From the NCBI GenBank assembly GCA_017531225.1, contig JAFXLL010000005.1, positions 1 to 64,000 on the forward strand: a stretch of 64,000 bases of DNA, given 5' to 3'. The DNA comes from Bacteroidales bacterium (lineage in GTDB: Bacteria > Bacteroidota > Bacteroidia > Bacteroidales > F082). The notes under the pieces were generated by a model, which did not search any database, was not told the origin of the DNA, and saw only the letters and a list, made by a program, of their open reading frames with translations. The translations under genes were made by a program, and so were the position numbers. Positions 25,830 to 34,044 of this stretch are shown piece after piece. Position 1 is the stretch's first letter, and every line of letters begins with the position of its first letter.

Positions 25830-28800
25830 TTAGAAGCTAAACCTTAAATTAAGCACTGCGGACCAAGTGGAGATCACGTCTGCGTAGTCGTTCCAAACGA
25901 GCTCCTTGAATTGGTACTGGCCGTTTTTCCATTCGATGATGTCGCCGCTATTGAGCTGCTTGACGTTGCCCCAACCACGATGCAGGAGGTTGGCAATGTT
26001 CTTGACATCCACGCCGAAACTAATGGCCTTGCCATCATTGAATTCGTAAGTTCTTTCGTATTTGAGGTTGATGGTGTGTCGCCATGGAGCGATGACGCCA
26101 CCACGCTCAGCATAATGACCGCGGTGATTGCTGGCGTATTTGTCGTTGCTAAGGAATGAATCAAAAGCGTTGCGGTTTTCCTCGCTGACGAAAGGCATCA
26201 CGTAATCGCCACTGGCGTCTTTGGCATACAACTCATCGTGAGTGGGGAGGTAAGCCAAGCTATGTGCGCCGTAGTCGCCGTTGACATTGCTCGTCATGGT
26301 ATAGCTGTAGCGGCTATAGCTGTAGCTGCCCACAAAGCAGAGATTGTAGCCCTCATAGTAGCAGCTGAGGATCTCAGTGGTGTGCTGTCCTACTTTCCAA
26401 GTCCAACCGGCATTGAAGAGCACCCTATTGGGCGAAACGTATGAACTGTAGCCGACTTCATGGGAGTTGCTGCCGTGTACGCCGAAAGTATTATTCGTAT
26501 AAGTGCTCATCACCTGGTCGCCGATGGCGTCAGTGACGTTCTTGCCGCATGAATAGGTGTAGGAAGCCAGCAGGTTAAGACCGAAATTGAAGTCCTTGTT
26601 GAGGGTTCCACTGATGGAGTAGTAGTAACCATTGGCCTTAGTGTTGGTGACATAGAATGGCGTGACAGCACCGCCGATGGAGTTGACGAGGCCCTCGCTC
26701 CTCCAATGGGCGCGCTTTCCAGGCTCTCCAGGAAGTTGGATGGAGTCGTCTTGAACCATGCCGAGGCAGGTAACTGCCACCGAAGAAAGATCCTTGCCAT
26801 AGATGCCTTCCAAACTTGCCATAATGCCTCCTGGGAGTTGGCCTTCCAGTGACAATGACGACTTCCAAGTCTGAGGCATCCTCAGGTTCTTGTCGAGGAT
26901 AGTGGAAATCTGCGAAGCAGGCATGTCGCCAATCTTGAACTTGTCGCTGTTGTTGGCGATGATCTCATCCACTGAGCTATAGAATCCCATTGGGGAGTTG
27001 TAGGTGAGATAGGTGCCTTGTGCCACATTGCTGTTGGTGACGGTGGTAACGACCCAAACCAAGGGGAGTCGGCCAGTGTAAATGCCGCTTCCGCCACGGA
27101 GGGTGAGCTTGTTGTTGTCAAGGATGTTCCAATCGAAACCCAGACGGGGTGAGAAATCAACCCTGGCCTTAGGCATGTCGGCAGTGGAGAGGCCGTGCAA
27201 CGTATTGTCGCCTTCAGCGAGGGCTTGGAATTCCTTATTAATGTTATAGCTGATGGAAGGATAGAATGGCATCTCAACACGCAAACCTGCCGTCATCTTG
27301 AACTTGTCAGAAAACGTCATCTCGTCCTGAGCATAGATGGAGTTTTGTATGAAATTGAACGAGGTAGTGGGTTGCTCGAATTTCTCGTTGTTGCCGTAGG
27401 CGATGGTGAAAGCTGCTGGAGCGGCTTGGCTCACGAAATCGTCCCAGGAGTTGTAAACGTAGTAACCAGCGCCGCCTTGCATGAAGCGGTTGGCGGTCTT
27501 GTCGAACTCAAACTGCAAACCTCCAACAATATGGTGGATGCCGGCTGAATAGCCCAATTCGTCAGTGGCGATGAAGGTATTGACAGTACTTCCGGTGCCG
27601 TAGGTGAACGGGTCAGGTCCGAAAGAGGTATAAACGGCTTTGGTGCCGTCAGGAAGGGTTTCCAAGATGTCGACGGTGGGGAAGAGGTTGCGGGTCATCT
27701 TACGCGGTTCGTGTTGTCTTGAATAGACGGCACGCAGCGTATTGGTCAGGCGGCCGCTCAAAAAACGGCTGTTCAGTTCGGCAGCTACTGAGCTGAAGTT
27801 CTGCTGTTGAATGTAGTTGGAGCTTTCAAAATATAAGGAGTACACGGATCCTCTACCATAGATGTTCTTATTGTAAAGGCTGCTGCTCAACGGGGTGATG
27901 GAGTTCGACGGAGCGGTGAAGATCTGATGTCTCACCATGGTATAACGAACGTTAAGGCGGTTATTGTTGTTGATGTTCCAGTCCAAACGGGCCATCAGCT
28001 TGTAGTCAGGGGTGCTGAACGAATAGTTCTGGTACTCACCTGGATCATAATCGTAGGTATCGATGAGGTATTGCTTGATTTGGTTCATCTTGGTGATGGT
28101 GGGGCGGTTGTATTGGGTACCGCTGCCCCAATCGCTCGATTCACTCTGGCGTGCGTAACGCATCTGGCCGGTGGCGATGTCTGCTTCATACTCGAAGTTG
28201 ATGAAGTAGAACAGCTTGTCTTTCACGATAGGACCGCCTACTGAGATGCCTGTGGTATTGAGAAGCGATTTGCCAAGTAGCAGGTTGTCGGGGTAACGGC
28301 CTGTGTCGTCTTTACGGCCGAATCGAGTGCCGACCAACCTGTCGCTGGTGAAGTAATCGTAAATGCTAGCGTGCAGCTGGTTGGTGCCGCTCTTAGTCAC
28401 CGCGTTGACGGAACCTCCGATGAAGCCGCTTTGGCGAACATCGAAAGGAGCGACGCTGATGCTGACGGACTCGAGAGCGTCGAGGGTGATGGGGGTGCCA
28501 CCGGCGGGAAGGTTGCTGCCAATGCCGTATGCATTGTGGAATGAAGCACCGTCGACGGTGACGTACGACTGACGGAAGTTGCCGCCGCCAATGGCCAAAC
28601 CCAGTGATGTGGAAGAGGCGTGTGGTGACAAGGCAAGCACATCGTTGATGCTGCGGCTGACGGAGGGCAGCGTTTGGATCTGTTCGGCGTTGACATTGGT
28701 GGTAGTGCCTTGGTTATGGCTGACCTTGGGCGCCTCGGTTGAAATGGTGATCTCCGTCAAGTTGTAATCTTCAATCTTCATCTTGACGTTGACCGTCATT

Positions 28801-29096
28801 TTTTCTCCGATGTTAAGCCTGATATTTTCATAGGACTGCGGATAGTAGCCTATATTATGGAACGTCAAAGTGTAAGGTCCTCCAGGACGCAGGTTTTGCA
28901 GGCGGTAAACGCCATTGACATCCACAACGGCGTGATAAATTGTGGATGTAGAAATGTCAGTAGCCGTCACTGTGGCTCCTTGAAGAAAACGATCGTTTTC
29001 GTTGGTAACAATTCCGCTGATACTTGAAGTGGTCACTTGTGCCATCATGGATACGGTGGCCATTATCGTGATTAAAAGAGAGAGTAGTTTTTTCAT
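25830..29096 (-). CDS. TonB-dependent receptor, Oar-like
   Basis: 1088 aa from ATG 29096; the longer frame to 29465 is a shadow of the lipoprotein gene. A signal peptide (MKKLLSLLITIMATVSMMAQ) is followed by a carboxypeptidase-regulatory-like beta-sandwich (SISGIVTNENDRFLQGATV...), a plug (SRSINDVLALSP, VTVDGASFHNAYG) and a long 22-strand barrel rich in YN/TF patterns, ending in aromatic LNLRFSF. This is the Oar/OmpA-type subfamily without an adjacent SusD, so it is not an evident glycan PUL receptor. It probably imports a nutrient or handles peptides; the ligand is unknown. Monocistronic, divergent from the small lipoprotein. Confidence 0.9.
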   Translation of the reverse strand: MKKLLSLLITIMATVSMMAQVTTSSISGIVTNENDRFLQGATVTATDISTSTIYHAVVDVNGVYRLQNLRPGGPYTLTFHNIGYYPQSYENIRLNIGEKMTVNVKMKIEDYNLTEITISTEAPKVSHNQGTTTNVNAEQIQTLPSVSRSINDVLALSPHASSTSLGLAIGGGNFRQSYVTVDGASFHNAYGIGSNLPAGGTPITLDALESVSISVAPFDVRQSGFIGGSVNAVTKSGTNQLHASIYDYFTSDRLVGTRFGRKDDTGRYPDNLLLGKSLLNTTGISVGGPIVKDKLFYFINFEYEADIATGQMRYARQSESSDWGSGTQYNRPTITKMNQIKQYLIDTYDYDPGEYQNYSFSTPDYKLMARLDWNINNNNRLNVRYTMVRHQIFTAPSNSITPLSSSLYNKNIYGRGSVYSLYFESSNYIQQQNFSSVAAELNSRFLSGRLTNTLRAVYSRQHEPRKMTRNLFPTVDILETLPDGTKAVYTSFGPDPFTYGTGSTVNTFIATDELGYSAGIHHIVGGLQFEFDKTANRFMQGGAGYYVYNSWDDFVSQAAPAAFTIAYGNNEKFEQPTTSFNFIQNSIYAQDEMTFSDKFKMTAGLRVEMPFYPSISYNINKEFQALAEGDNTLHGLSTADMPKARVDFSPRLGFDWNILDNNKLTLRGGSGIYTGRLPLVWVVTTVTNSNVAQGTYLTYNSPMGFYSSVDEIIANNSDKFKIGDMPASQISTILDKNLRMPQTWKSSLSLEGQLPGGIMASLEGIYGKDLSSVAVTCLGMVQDDSIQLPGEPGKRAHWRSEGLVNSIGGAVTPFYVTNTKANGYYYSISGTLNKDFNFGLNLLASYTYSCGKNVTDAIGDQVMSTYTNNTFGVHGSNSHEVGYSSYVSPNRVLFNAGWTWKVGQHTTEILSCYYEGYNLCFVGSYSYSRYSYTMTSNVNGDYGAHSLAYLPTHDELYAKDASGDYVMPFVSEENRNAFDSFLSNDKYASNHRGHYAERGGVIAPWRHTINLKYERTYEFNDGKAISFGVDVKNIANLLHRGWGNVKQLNSGDIIEWKNGQYQFKELVWNDYADVISTWSAVLNLRFSF

Positions 29097-29119
29097 AGTA
29101 GAAAGTTGTTTTTCGGCGG

Positions 29120-29127
29120 CAAAGTTA
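29120..29127 (-). promoter_or_regulatory. Receptor promoter (-7)
   Basis: TAACTTTG on the minus strand, 23 bp before ATG 29096. Confidence 0.6.
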
Positions 29128-29157
29128 TAAAAACCTTGCTCACAACGAAAAAATTTA

Positions 29158-29165
29158 TAATTTTG
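29158..29165 (+). promoter_or_regulatory. Small lipoprotein promoter (-7)
   Basis: TAATTTTG, 22 bp before ATG 29188; divergent from the receptor promoter. Confidence 0.6.
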
Positions 29166-29187
29166 TTCGACCTTAATACAAAACGCA

Positions 29188-29550
29188 ATGAAAAAGACCC
29201 TATTTGCAGTGATCATGAGTATCATCATGATCAGCCTCGCTTCATGCGGCGGCAACAAACATTCAAAAGCTTTCAACGAGTCCAAGAGTGTCTTGGATAA
29301 AGTTCTGGAAAACGTTGAAAAAGCTGAGACATGCGACGATCTCGATATGGCTGCCTTTGGCATCTTCAATCTACTTACAGTGGAAGGCGTAGACGCTATT
29401 CCTGAGACTGAACAACAAGAACTCACCAAGATCACGGAAAAGATCGACGAGGTCATGGAAGCCAAGAAAGCCGAATTTGGCTGTCAGGACGAGGATTTCT
29501 TCGATGATGACGAAACTCCTTTAGACGAGGAAGTCGAAGAATTAGAATAA
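29188..29550 (+). CDS. Small acidic lipoprotein, unknown function
   Basis: 120 aa. A signal peptide ends in the lipobox SLASC (Cys about residue 20) followed by GG. The mature part is helical and acidic, with a C-terminal EDFFDDDETPLDEEVEELE-like tail. There is no recognised domain. It is monocistronic. Its stop codon and that of the convergent C10 protease lie in one short hairpin. Confidence 0.75.
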   Translation: MKKTLFAVIMSIIMISLASCGGNKHSKAFNESKSVLDKVLENVEKAETCDDLDMAAFGIFNLLTVEGVDAIPETEQQELTKITEKIDEVMEAKKAEFGCQDEDFFDDDETPLDEEVEELE

Positions 29551-29566
29551 GCTGTTTTAGCTTATT
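29546..29566. terminator. Hairpin containing both convergent stop codons
   Basis: AATAAGCT/AGCTTATT with a 5-nt loop. The TAA of the lipoprotein and the TAA of the protease are in the two arms. No strong T-tract, so termination is uncertain. Confidence 0.4.
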
Positions 29567-32150
29567 GAATCACAATCTTCTTGCTGGTGCTACCTTCTGA
29601 TGTCTTGATCATCAGGAGGTAGCATCCTTTTTTAAGGGACATTTCCTTCACGGCTTCAATGCTGTTCACGTGTCCAACAGGCTGTCCAAGGATGTTGAAG
29701 ACCTCAACGGAAAGGATCTCAGCCGATGGCATGACTTCATCGATGCCCAGAGGAGTCCTCAGGGTCAGACCCACCACGCTGTCACAATCAGGCATGGGGT
29801 AGACGGCCGTGTAGTAGCCCGGCTCGTGAAGGATGTTGCCATTGAAGTTATAGGTGCCATCACCATTGAGGTGATCCTCAATCAGGGTGAGGGAGGCGTT
29901 GTGCTCGTAAGCACCGATTTCGATGCGGGTATGTTGGATACGTGGCGCTCCAGCAATGTCAAACGAGAAGCCTGGTGATCCTGGCTTGCCGGCGTTGAGG
30001 CAGATGCTGCGTGAGTCGATGCTCCAGTCGGCCTCAGTGTAGTCAACGCCAGTGCCTGCAGCAGGATTGGCGAAGCGAACGTAAACACCGGGTTCCTCGC
30101 CGTCGTTTTCGGCGGGCAGGTTTACATTGTTTTCACCAGTCATACCGCCTTGCACGGCGCAGTACTCAAACTTGCATTGACCGGAATTCTGGCTGGCGTT
30201 GCCGTTGGCTTCGTTGCCCCACAGGATGCAGCTGGTGTAGGTGCTGTATTTGTTCTCGTTGAACACGCCGCCATACGATTCGTCGGCATGGTTCATCACG
30301 ATGTCGCAGTTGCTCATGGTGCATTTGCCACGAGCATAGATGCCACCACCTAAAACTGCTGAGTTGTTGCTGATGACACAGCCACGGAAGGTGGGCTTGT
30401 CAGTATTATAAAGGTACACGCCGCCGCCTTTGGTCGAAGCCGTGTTGCCAGTAATCCTGCAGTTGGTGATGGTAGAGCTGTTGCGGTCGCAAAGACCACC
30501 GCCCAACGAAGCGGAGTTGCCCATGATCACGCAGTTGTTAAGCGCTGTTTGGCCGGTGCCAGTGGCTGAATTGATATACACACCGCCACCGATGCCATTG
30601 GAGACATTGTCGCGGATGATGCAGTTTGACAGGGTGGTGTAGTCGTTGAGATACACGCCGCTGCCTGAGCCCGAATGGCCGTTTTGAATGATGAAGCCAT
30701 CCCATACGGCTCTGCTGCCGGCATTGAGGAAGTTGGGCTGATTCAGTACACGCTTGACGCCACCGCCATCGAGGATGGTGGGGTTGTTGGCAATGTCGCG
30801 GTCGCTGAGGCTGAAATCAGGACCTTCATTGCCGCTGAAGCCGCCGTACACTTTGTTTGATGCCGTGATGCAGAAGGCGTTTTCGGGGTCGGAATCGTCG
30901 CCATAATAAGTGCCTTGCTTGACCCAAATCTTGTATTCGCCATTGGAAAGATAGGTGGCATATTCCAGTTTATTGGTGGCGTTGCTCCATGAGCTGCCGT
31001 TGCCCTCGCCATCGGCGCTGACATAGATGATGCCATGGTCGTCAGGACGGATGTCCATCGGGAAGATGTTCATCACGGCAGCCTGCTGTTGGTCAAAGCC
31101 AGCGACATCGGTTAAGGAGTAATACTCGTTGCCTGAGCCGCTCCATCCCAAGTTGATATGGAAAAAATCGTTTGCGTCGTAACCATCAAATACAAAGGCG
31201 TGGCCGCCTTTGCCAGTGGCACCCGAGTAATACACGGGGTGCGCGATGTCGAGCTCGGCTTTCAGCATGGCAATCCAAGTGTCATTGTCATACTTGCTCT
31301 TCTCACGATACTTGGCACCGCAGTAGCCGAAATAGGAGCGGAACGCCGTCTCCACGTCTTTTGAAAAGGCACCGCTGCCATCAGAACCAAAGTTCATGTT
31401 GACACTCACGCCGCAATGATACATCAGCAATGCAACAGCCTTTGCTGCATCGTTCGCCTGTTGGCCAAGTGAGTTAGGCATGATGTCCCATTGATAAGTC
31501 GTCTCTCCGAAGTTGGCGCTTTGCTCGCCGTATACGTTGTGGATATAACTGTGTGATCCAATGCCGGTCTCGGGATAGTTCCAGTATTTCATCACTTGAG
31601 CCATGGCACAAGCCACACAGCCGGCATAGCAGTGGTTGCCGGTCCAATAGTTGTTGCATGACGGAGCGTAATAGTTATAAGGATAGTCTTGGTTCCAAAG
31701 GGTTTCAAGCAGTGGATCCACGGTTCTGTTGTTCTTGGCGGGGAAGAGACCGTTTTCGGCATCGTTCCATTGCTGAAGAGTCTTGGAATCAGGCTGAATG
31801 TCATTTTCCATGGCGAAGTCGATCATCTCGCCGTAATGGGAAATCCAGGAGACATAGTGTTCAGGAGCGTTGTCCAAGGATGGGAATGCTTTGTCCGTCG
31901 AATAGCCTAAGATAGGAGAGAGGACGGTGCTTCCGGAGACCATCACAAAGCCGTGATCGCCGATGTTATATACATAGATGTTGTCAGCCTTGGCCAAGGT
32001 AAGCGTCTCACCCCGTGCGTCGAGATTGACACTGGCGAATGACTGTGCTATTTGACGGGCTTGTTTTTCGTTGATGGTTCTAGCTCCTTGTGGCAGAGCT
32101 TGCGTAGCGAAAATAGTCAGTAATAAAGCAGTAAGTATCAGTTTTTTCAT
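29562..32150 (-). CDS. Secreted C10 (streptopain-like) cysteine protease with beta-helix and T9SS tail
   Basis: 862 aa. Signal peptide (1-20), then a Spi-type inhibitory propeptide (ARTINEKQARQIAQSF, VMVSGSTVLSPILGYS). The C10 catalytic domain has Cys in CYAGCVACAMAQVMKYWNYP (about 175-194) and His in GGHAFVFDGYD. From about residue 375 comes a right-handed beta-helix with many GGG(V/I)Y and CxI(I/M)xxN repeats, as in polymorphic outer-membrane/pectate-lyase-like passenger domains. The last 75 residues are a T9SS type A sorting domain (SVEVFNILGQPVG...LKKGCYLLMIKT). So it is exported by Sec, then T9SS, and probably surface attached. Close to the protease class that includes periodontain/interpain. 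Confidence 0.9.
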   Translation of the reverse strand: MKKLILTALLLTIFATQALPQGARTINEKQARQIAQSFASVNLDARGETLTLAKADNIYVYNIGDHGFVMVSGSTVLSPILGYSTDKAFPSLDNAPEHYVSWISHYGEMIDFAMENDIQPDSKTLQQWNDAENGLFPAKNNRTVDPLLETLWNQDYPYNYYAPSCNNYWTGNHCYAGCVACAMAQVMKYWNYPETGIGSHSYIHNVYGEQSANFGETTYQWDIMPNSLGQQANDAAKAVALLMYHCGVSVNMNFGSDGSGAFSKDVETAFRSYFGYCGAKYREKSKYDNDTWIAMLKAELDIAHPVYYSGATGKGGHAFVFDGYDANDFFHINLGWSGSGNEYYSLTDVAGFDQQQAAVMNIFPMDIRPDDHGIIYVSADGEGNGSSWSNATNKLEYATYLSNGEYKIWVKQGTYYGDDSDPENAFCITASNKVYGGFSGNEGPDFSLSDRDIANNPTILDGGGVKRVLNQPNFLNAGSRAVWDGFIIQNGHSGSGSGVYLNDYTTLSNCIIRDNVSNGIGGGVYINSATGTGQTALNNCVIMGNSASLGGGLCDRNSSTITNCRITGNTASTKGGGVYLYNTDKPTFRGCVISNNSAVLGGGIYARGKCTMSNCDIVMNHADESYGGVFNENKYSTYTSCILWGNEANGNASQNSGQCKFEYCAVQGGMTGENNVNLPAENDGEEPGVYVRFANPAAGTGVDYTEADWSIDSRSICLNAGKPGSPGFSFDIAGAPRIQHTRIEIGAYEHNASLTLIEDHLNGDGTYNFNGNILHEPGYYTAVYPMPDCDSVVGLTLRTPLGIDEVMPSAEILSVEVFNILGQPVGHVNSIEAVKEMSLKKGCYLLMIKTSEGSTSKKIVIQ

Positions 32151-32173
32151 GATGAAGTTTTATTGTTCGGATG

Positions 32174-32181
32174 CAAAAATA
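32174..32181 (-). promoter_or_regulatory. C10 protease promoter (-7)
   Basis: TATTTTTG followed by CA on the minus strand, 23 bp before ATG 32150. Confidence 0.6.
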
Positions 32182-32213
32182 CATGTTTTCAGGATATAAT
32201 CTCTAAGTTTTAG

Positions 32214-32221
32214 TATCTTTG
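32214..32221 (+). promoter_or_regulatory. M28 peptidase promoter (-7)
   Basis: TATCTTTG, 38 bp before ATG 32260; divergent from the C10 promoter, so two T9SS cargo genes share one 109-bp control region. Confidence 0.6.
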
Positions 32222-32259
32222 AAGCCTGAAATTAATAGAATTCTTAAAACCTATCTAAT

Positions 32260-34044
32260 ATGAAAAAGTTACTCTTTACTCTTATTGCTTTGCTGCTCTC
32301 AGGATGGATGATGGCAGGAAGTTTTGTAAAAATCAATTACTCCACTCGTGCCGAGCTGGAACAACTTTTTGCTGACCCGAATCTCACCGTGCATCATTTC
32401 ACCAATTCGACAGTGTATGCCACTGCCAAAGTGTTTGATGCCAAGACAATGGTGATGATCGATGAGAACGCCTTCCAGGATTGCGAAGTGTACACCCTGC
32501 TGTATGATCCCAATCCGGTGATCTTCAAAGGAGCCGCCATGCCGTTTAAGAACGACGGTGCCGTGGCTATCTTCAACAAAGAAGCCCGTTTGGCTCCCTT
32601 GACTTGCGACTTCCCAGTGGTGACTGCGGTTGACCCCCGCATCCGCGAGATGATGGATCAGGTGAGTATGGACTCACTGGAAGCCACCGTGCAGCACTTG
32701 CAGGATTATCAGAGCCGCATGTGGAACTCCGATAATGCCTTTGCCGCTTCCGACTGGATTGCCGGCAGGATGGCAGCCCTCGGACTGGAAGTGGAGCAAC
32801 AGCCTTTCTACGCCAGCACATGGACAGGCAGTGGCCAAGCAGCTCCCAACGTCATTGGTATTCAGCGTGGAACGCTCTATCCTGATACCTATGTGGTGTG
32901 CGGTAGCCATTTCGACTCCTTCTCCTACGAAGCCATGTATGGCAGCGGCACATGCCCTGGTGCGGACGACAATGCCACTGGCGTGGCCAGCGTGCTCGAA
33001 AGCGCTAGAATCCTTACTCAATACGAATTTGAATACTCCATCGTTTATTGCGCCTACGGTTGCGAGGAAATGGGACTCTATGGCAGTGAAGCCTACGCAT
33101 CGCGTTGCCAGCAGGAGGGCATGGACATCATCGGTTACTTCAACAACGACATGAATGGCTATCTTTATGGCGATGTAATTCATATCGACTGCATCTATCC
33201 GAATTCCGTGGCTCCCATTGGTGACTATTATATGAACGTAGCTAACGTCTATTTCCCCGAAATGCCGGTCCAACACGTTAACTTCACCTCGGGCGACAGC
33301 GACCATACCTCGTTCAACAACCACGGCTACATGGGCATCTATCCTTTTGAAGATTACCAGAATTACAGCCCTTACATCCATACTCCGAACGATGTCATTG
33401 GTACAAGTGTCACCAGCTTTGCCATGTCGCAGCGCTACTGCCAAATGAATATCGGCTGCCTTACCGAGATTGCTAATCCAGTAGGAGAGACACCGGTGGT
33501 TTTCTGTAATCCAGTGGTGGGTTTTGAAATTCCACCTATTTATTTCAAGGAAATGGGTGTGGTAGACCTACTTTGGGATGCTCCTGAAGAAGGCTCCACG
33601 GGCGAACTTCAGCGTTTTGACGTATATCGTAACGATACACTTATCGCATCGGTAGACTATGATCCATCAATGATACATTATAGCTATTGGGATGAAAGCA
33701 TTCCAGTTGGAACTCAAGCAGCGTATTATATCATGTCGGTTTATAGCGATGGTTGCGAGGCTCCATCAGAGACTTTAACAGGAGAAGGAGCTCCGACAAG
33801 TACTCAGGACATTGACTCCAATAACGTTCAGATCTATCCTAATCCTGTGGAGAACCAACTCACCGTCAAGGCCAAAGGCTTGCAACGCGTGATTGTTTAT
33901 AACGTGATGGGCCAGCAGGTCGCTACCATCGAGGTGAAACAAGATGAAAGCACCATTGAGATGGGTAAGTATCCCAAGGGACTTTACACCCTCCAGTTAG
34001 TGACCGAAAACGGCATTGTTAATCAAAACGTTGTTGTGAAATGA
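32260..34044 (+). CDS. Secreted M28 zinc aminopeptidase with T9SS tail
   Basis: 594 aa. Signal peptide 1-19, a prodomain, then an M28 catalytic domain: zinc ligands in GSHFDS, GADDNATG, the catalytic/ligand Glu pair in GCEEMGLYGSEAY, Asp in NNDMNGY and His in SPYIHTPNDV. After a fibronectin-like strand region comes a T9SS type A C-terminal domain (VQIYPNPVENQLTVKA...GLYTLQLVTENG). It is a surface or secreted exopeptidase, divergently transcribed from the C10 protease and overlapping the next lipoprotein gene by 4 bp (ATGA). The pair suggests extracellular peptide breakdown. Confidence 0.92.
   Translation: MKKLLFTLIALLLSGWMMAGSFVKINYSTRAELEQLFADPNLTVHHFTNSTVYATAKVFDAKTMVMIDENAFQDCEVYTLLYDPNPVIFKGAAMPFKNDGAVAIFNKEARLAPLTCDFPVVTAVDPRIREMMDQVSMDSLEATVQHLQDYQSRMWNSDNAFAASDWIAGRMAALGLEVEQQPFYASTWTGSGQAAPNVIGIQRGTLYPDTYVVCGSHFDSFSYEAMYGSGTCPGADDNATGVASVLESARILTQYEFEYSIVYCAYGCEEMGLYGSEAYASRCQQEGMDIIGYFNNDMNGYLYGDVIHIDCIYPNSVAPIGDYYMNVANVYFPEMPVQHVNFTSGDSDHTSFNNHGYMGIYPFEDYQNYSPYIHTPNDVIGTSVTSFAMSQRYCQMNIGCLTEIANPVGETPVVFCNPVVGFEIPPIYFKEMGVVDLLWDAPEEGSTGELQRFDVYRNDTLIASVDYDPSMIHYSYWDESIPVGTQAAYYIMSVYSDGCEAPSETLTGEGAPTSTQDIDSNNVQIYPNPVENQLTVKAKGLQRVIVYNVMGQQVATIEVKQDESTIEMGKYPKGLYTLQLVTENGIVNQNVVVK

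Noticed and set aside
25830-29096. SusC/SusD polysaccharide utilisation locus
   Set aside because: No susD, no glycoside hydrolases nearby, and the receptor is of the Oar type.
29097-29465. N-terminal extension of the TonB-dependent receptor
   Set aside because: It runs through the divergent promoters and antisense to the lipoprotein gene; a perfect signal peptide starts at 29096.
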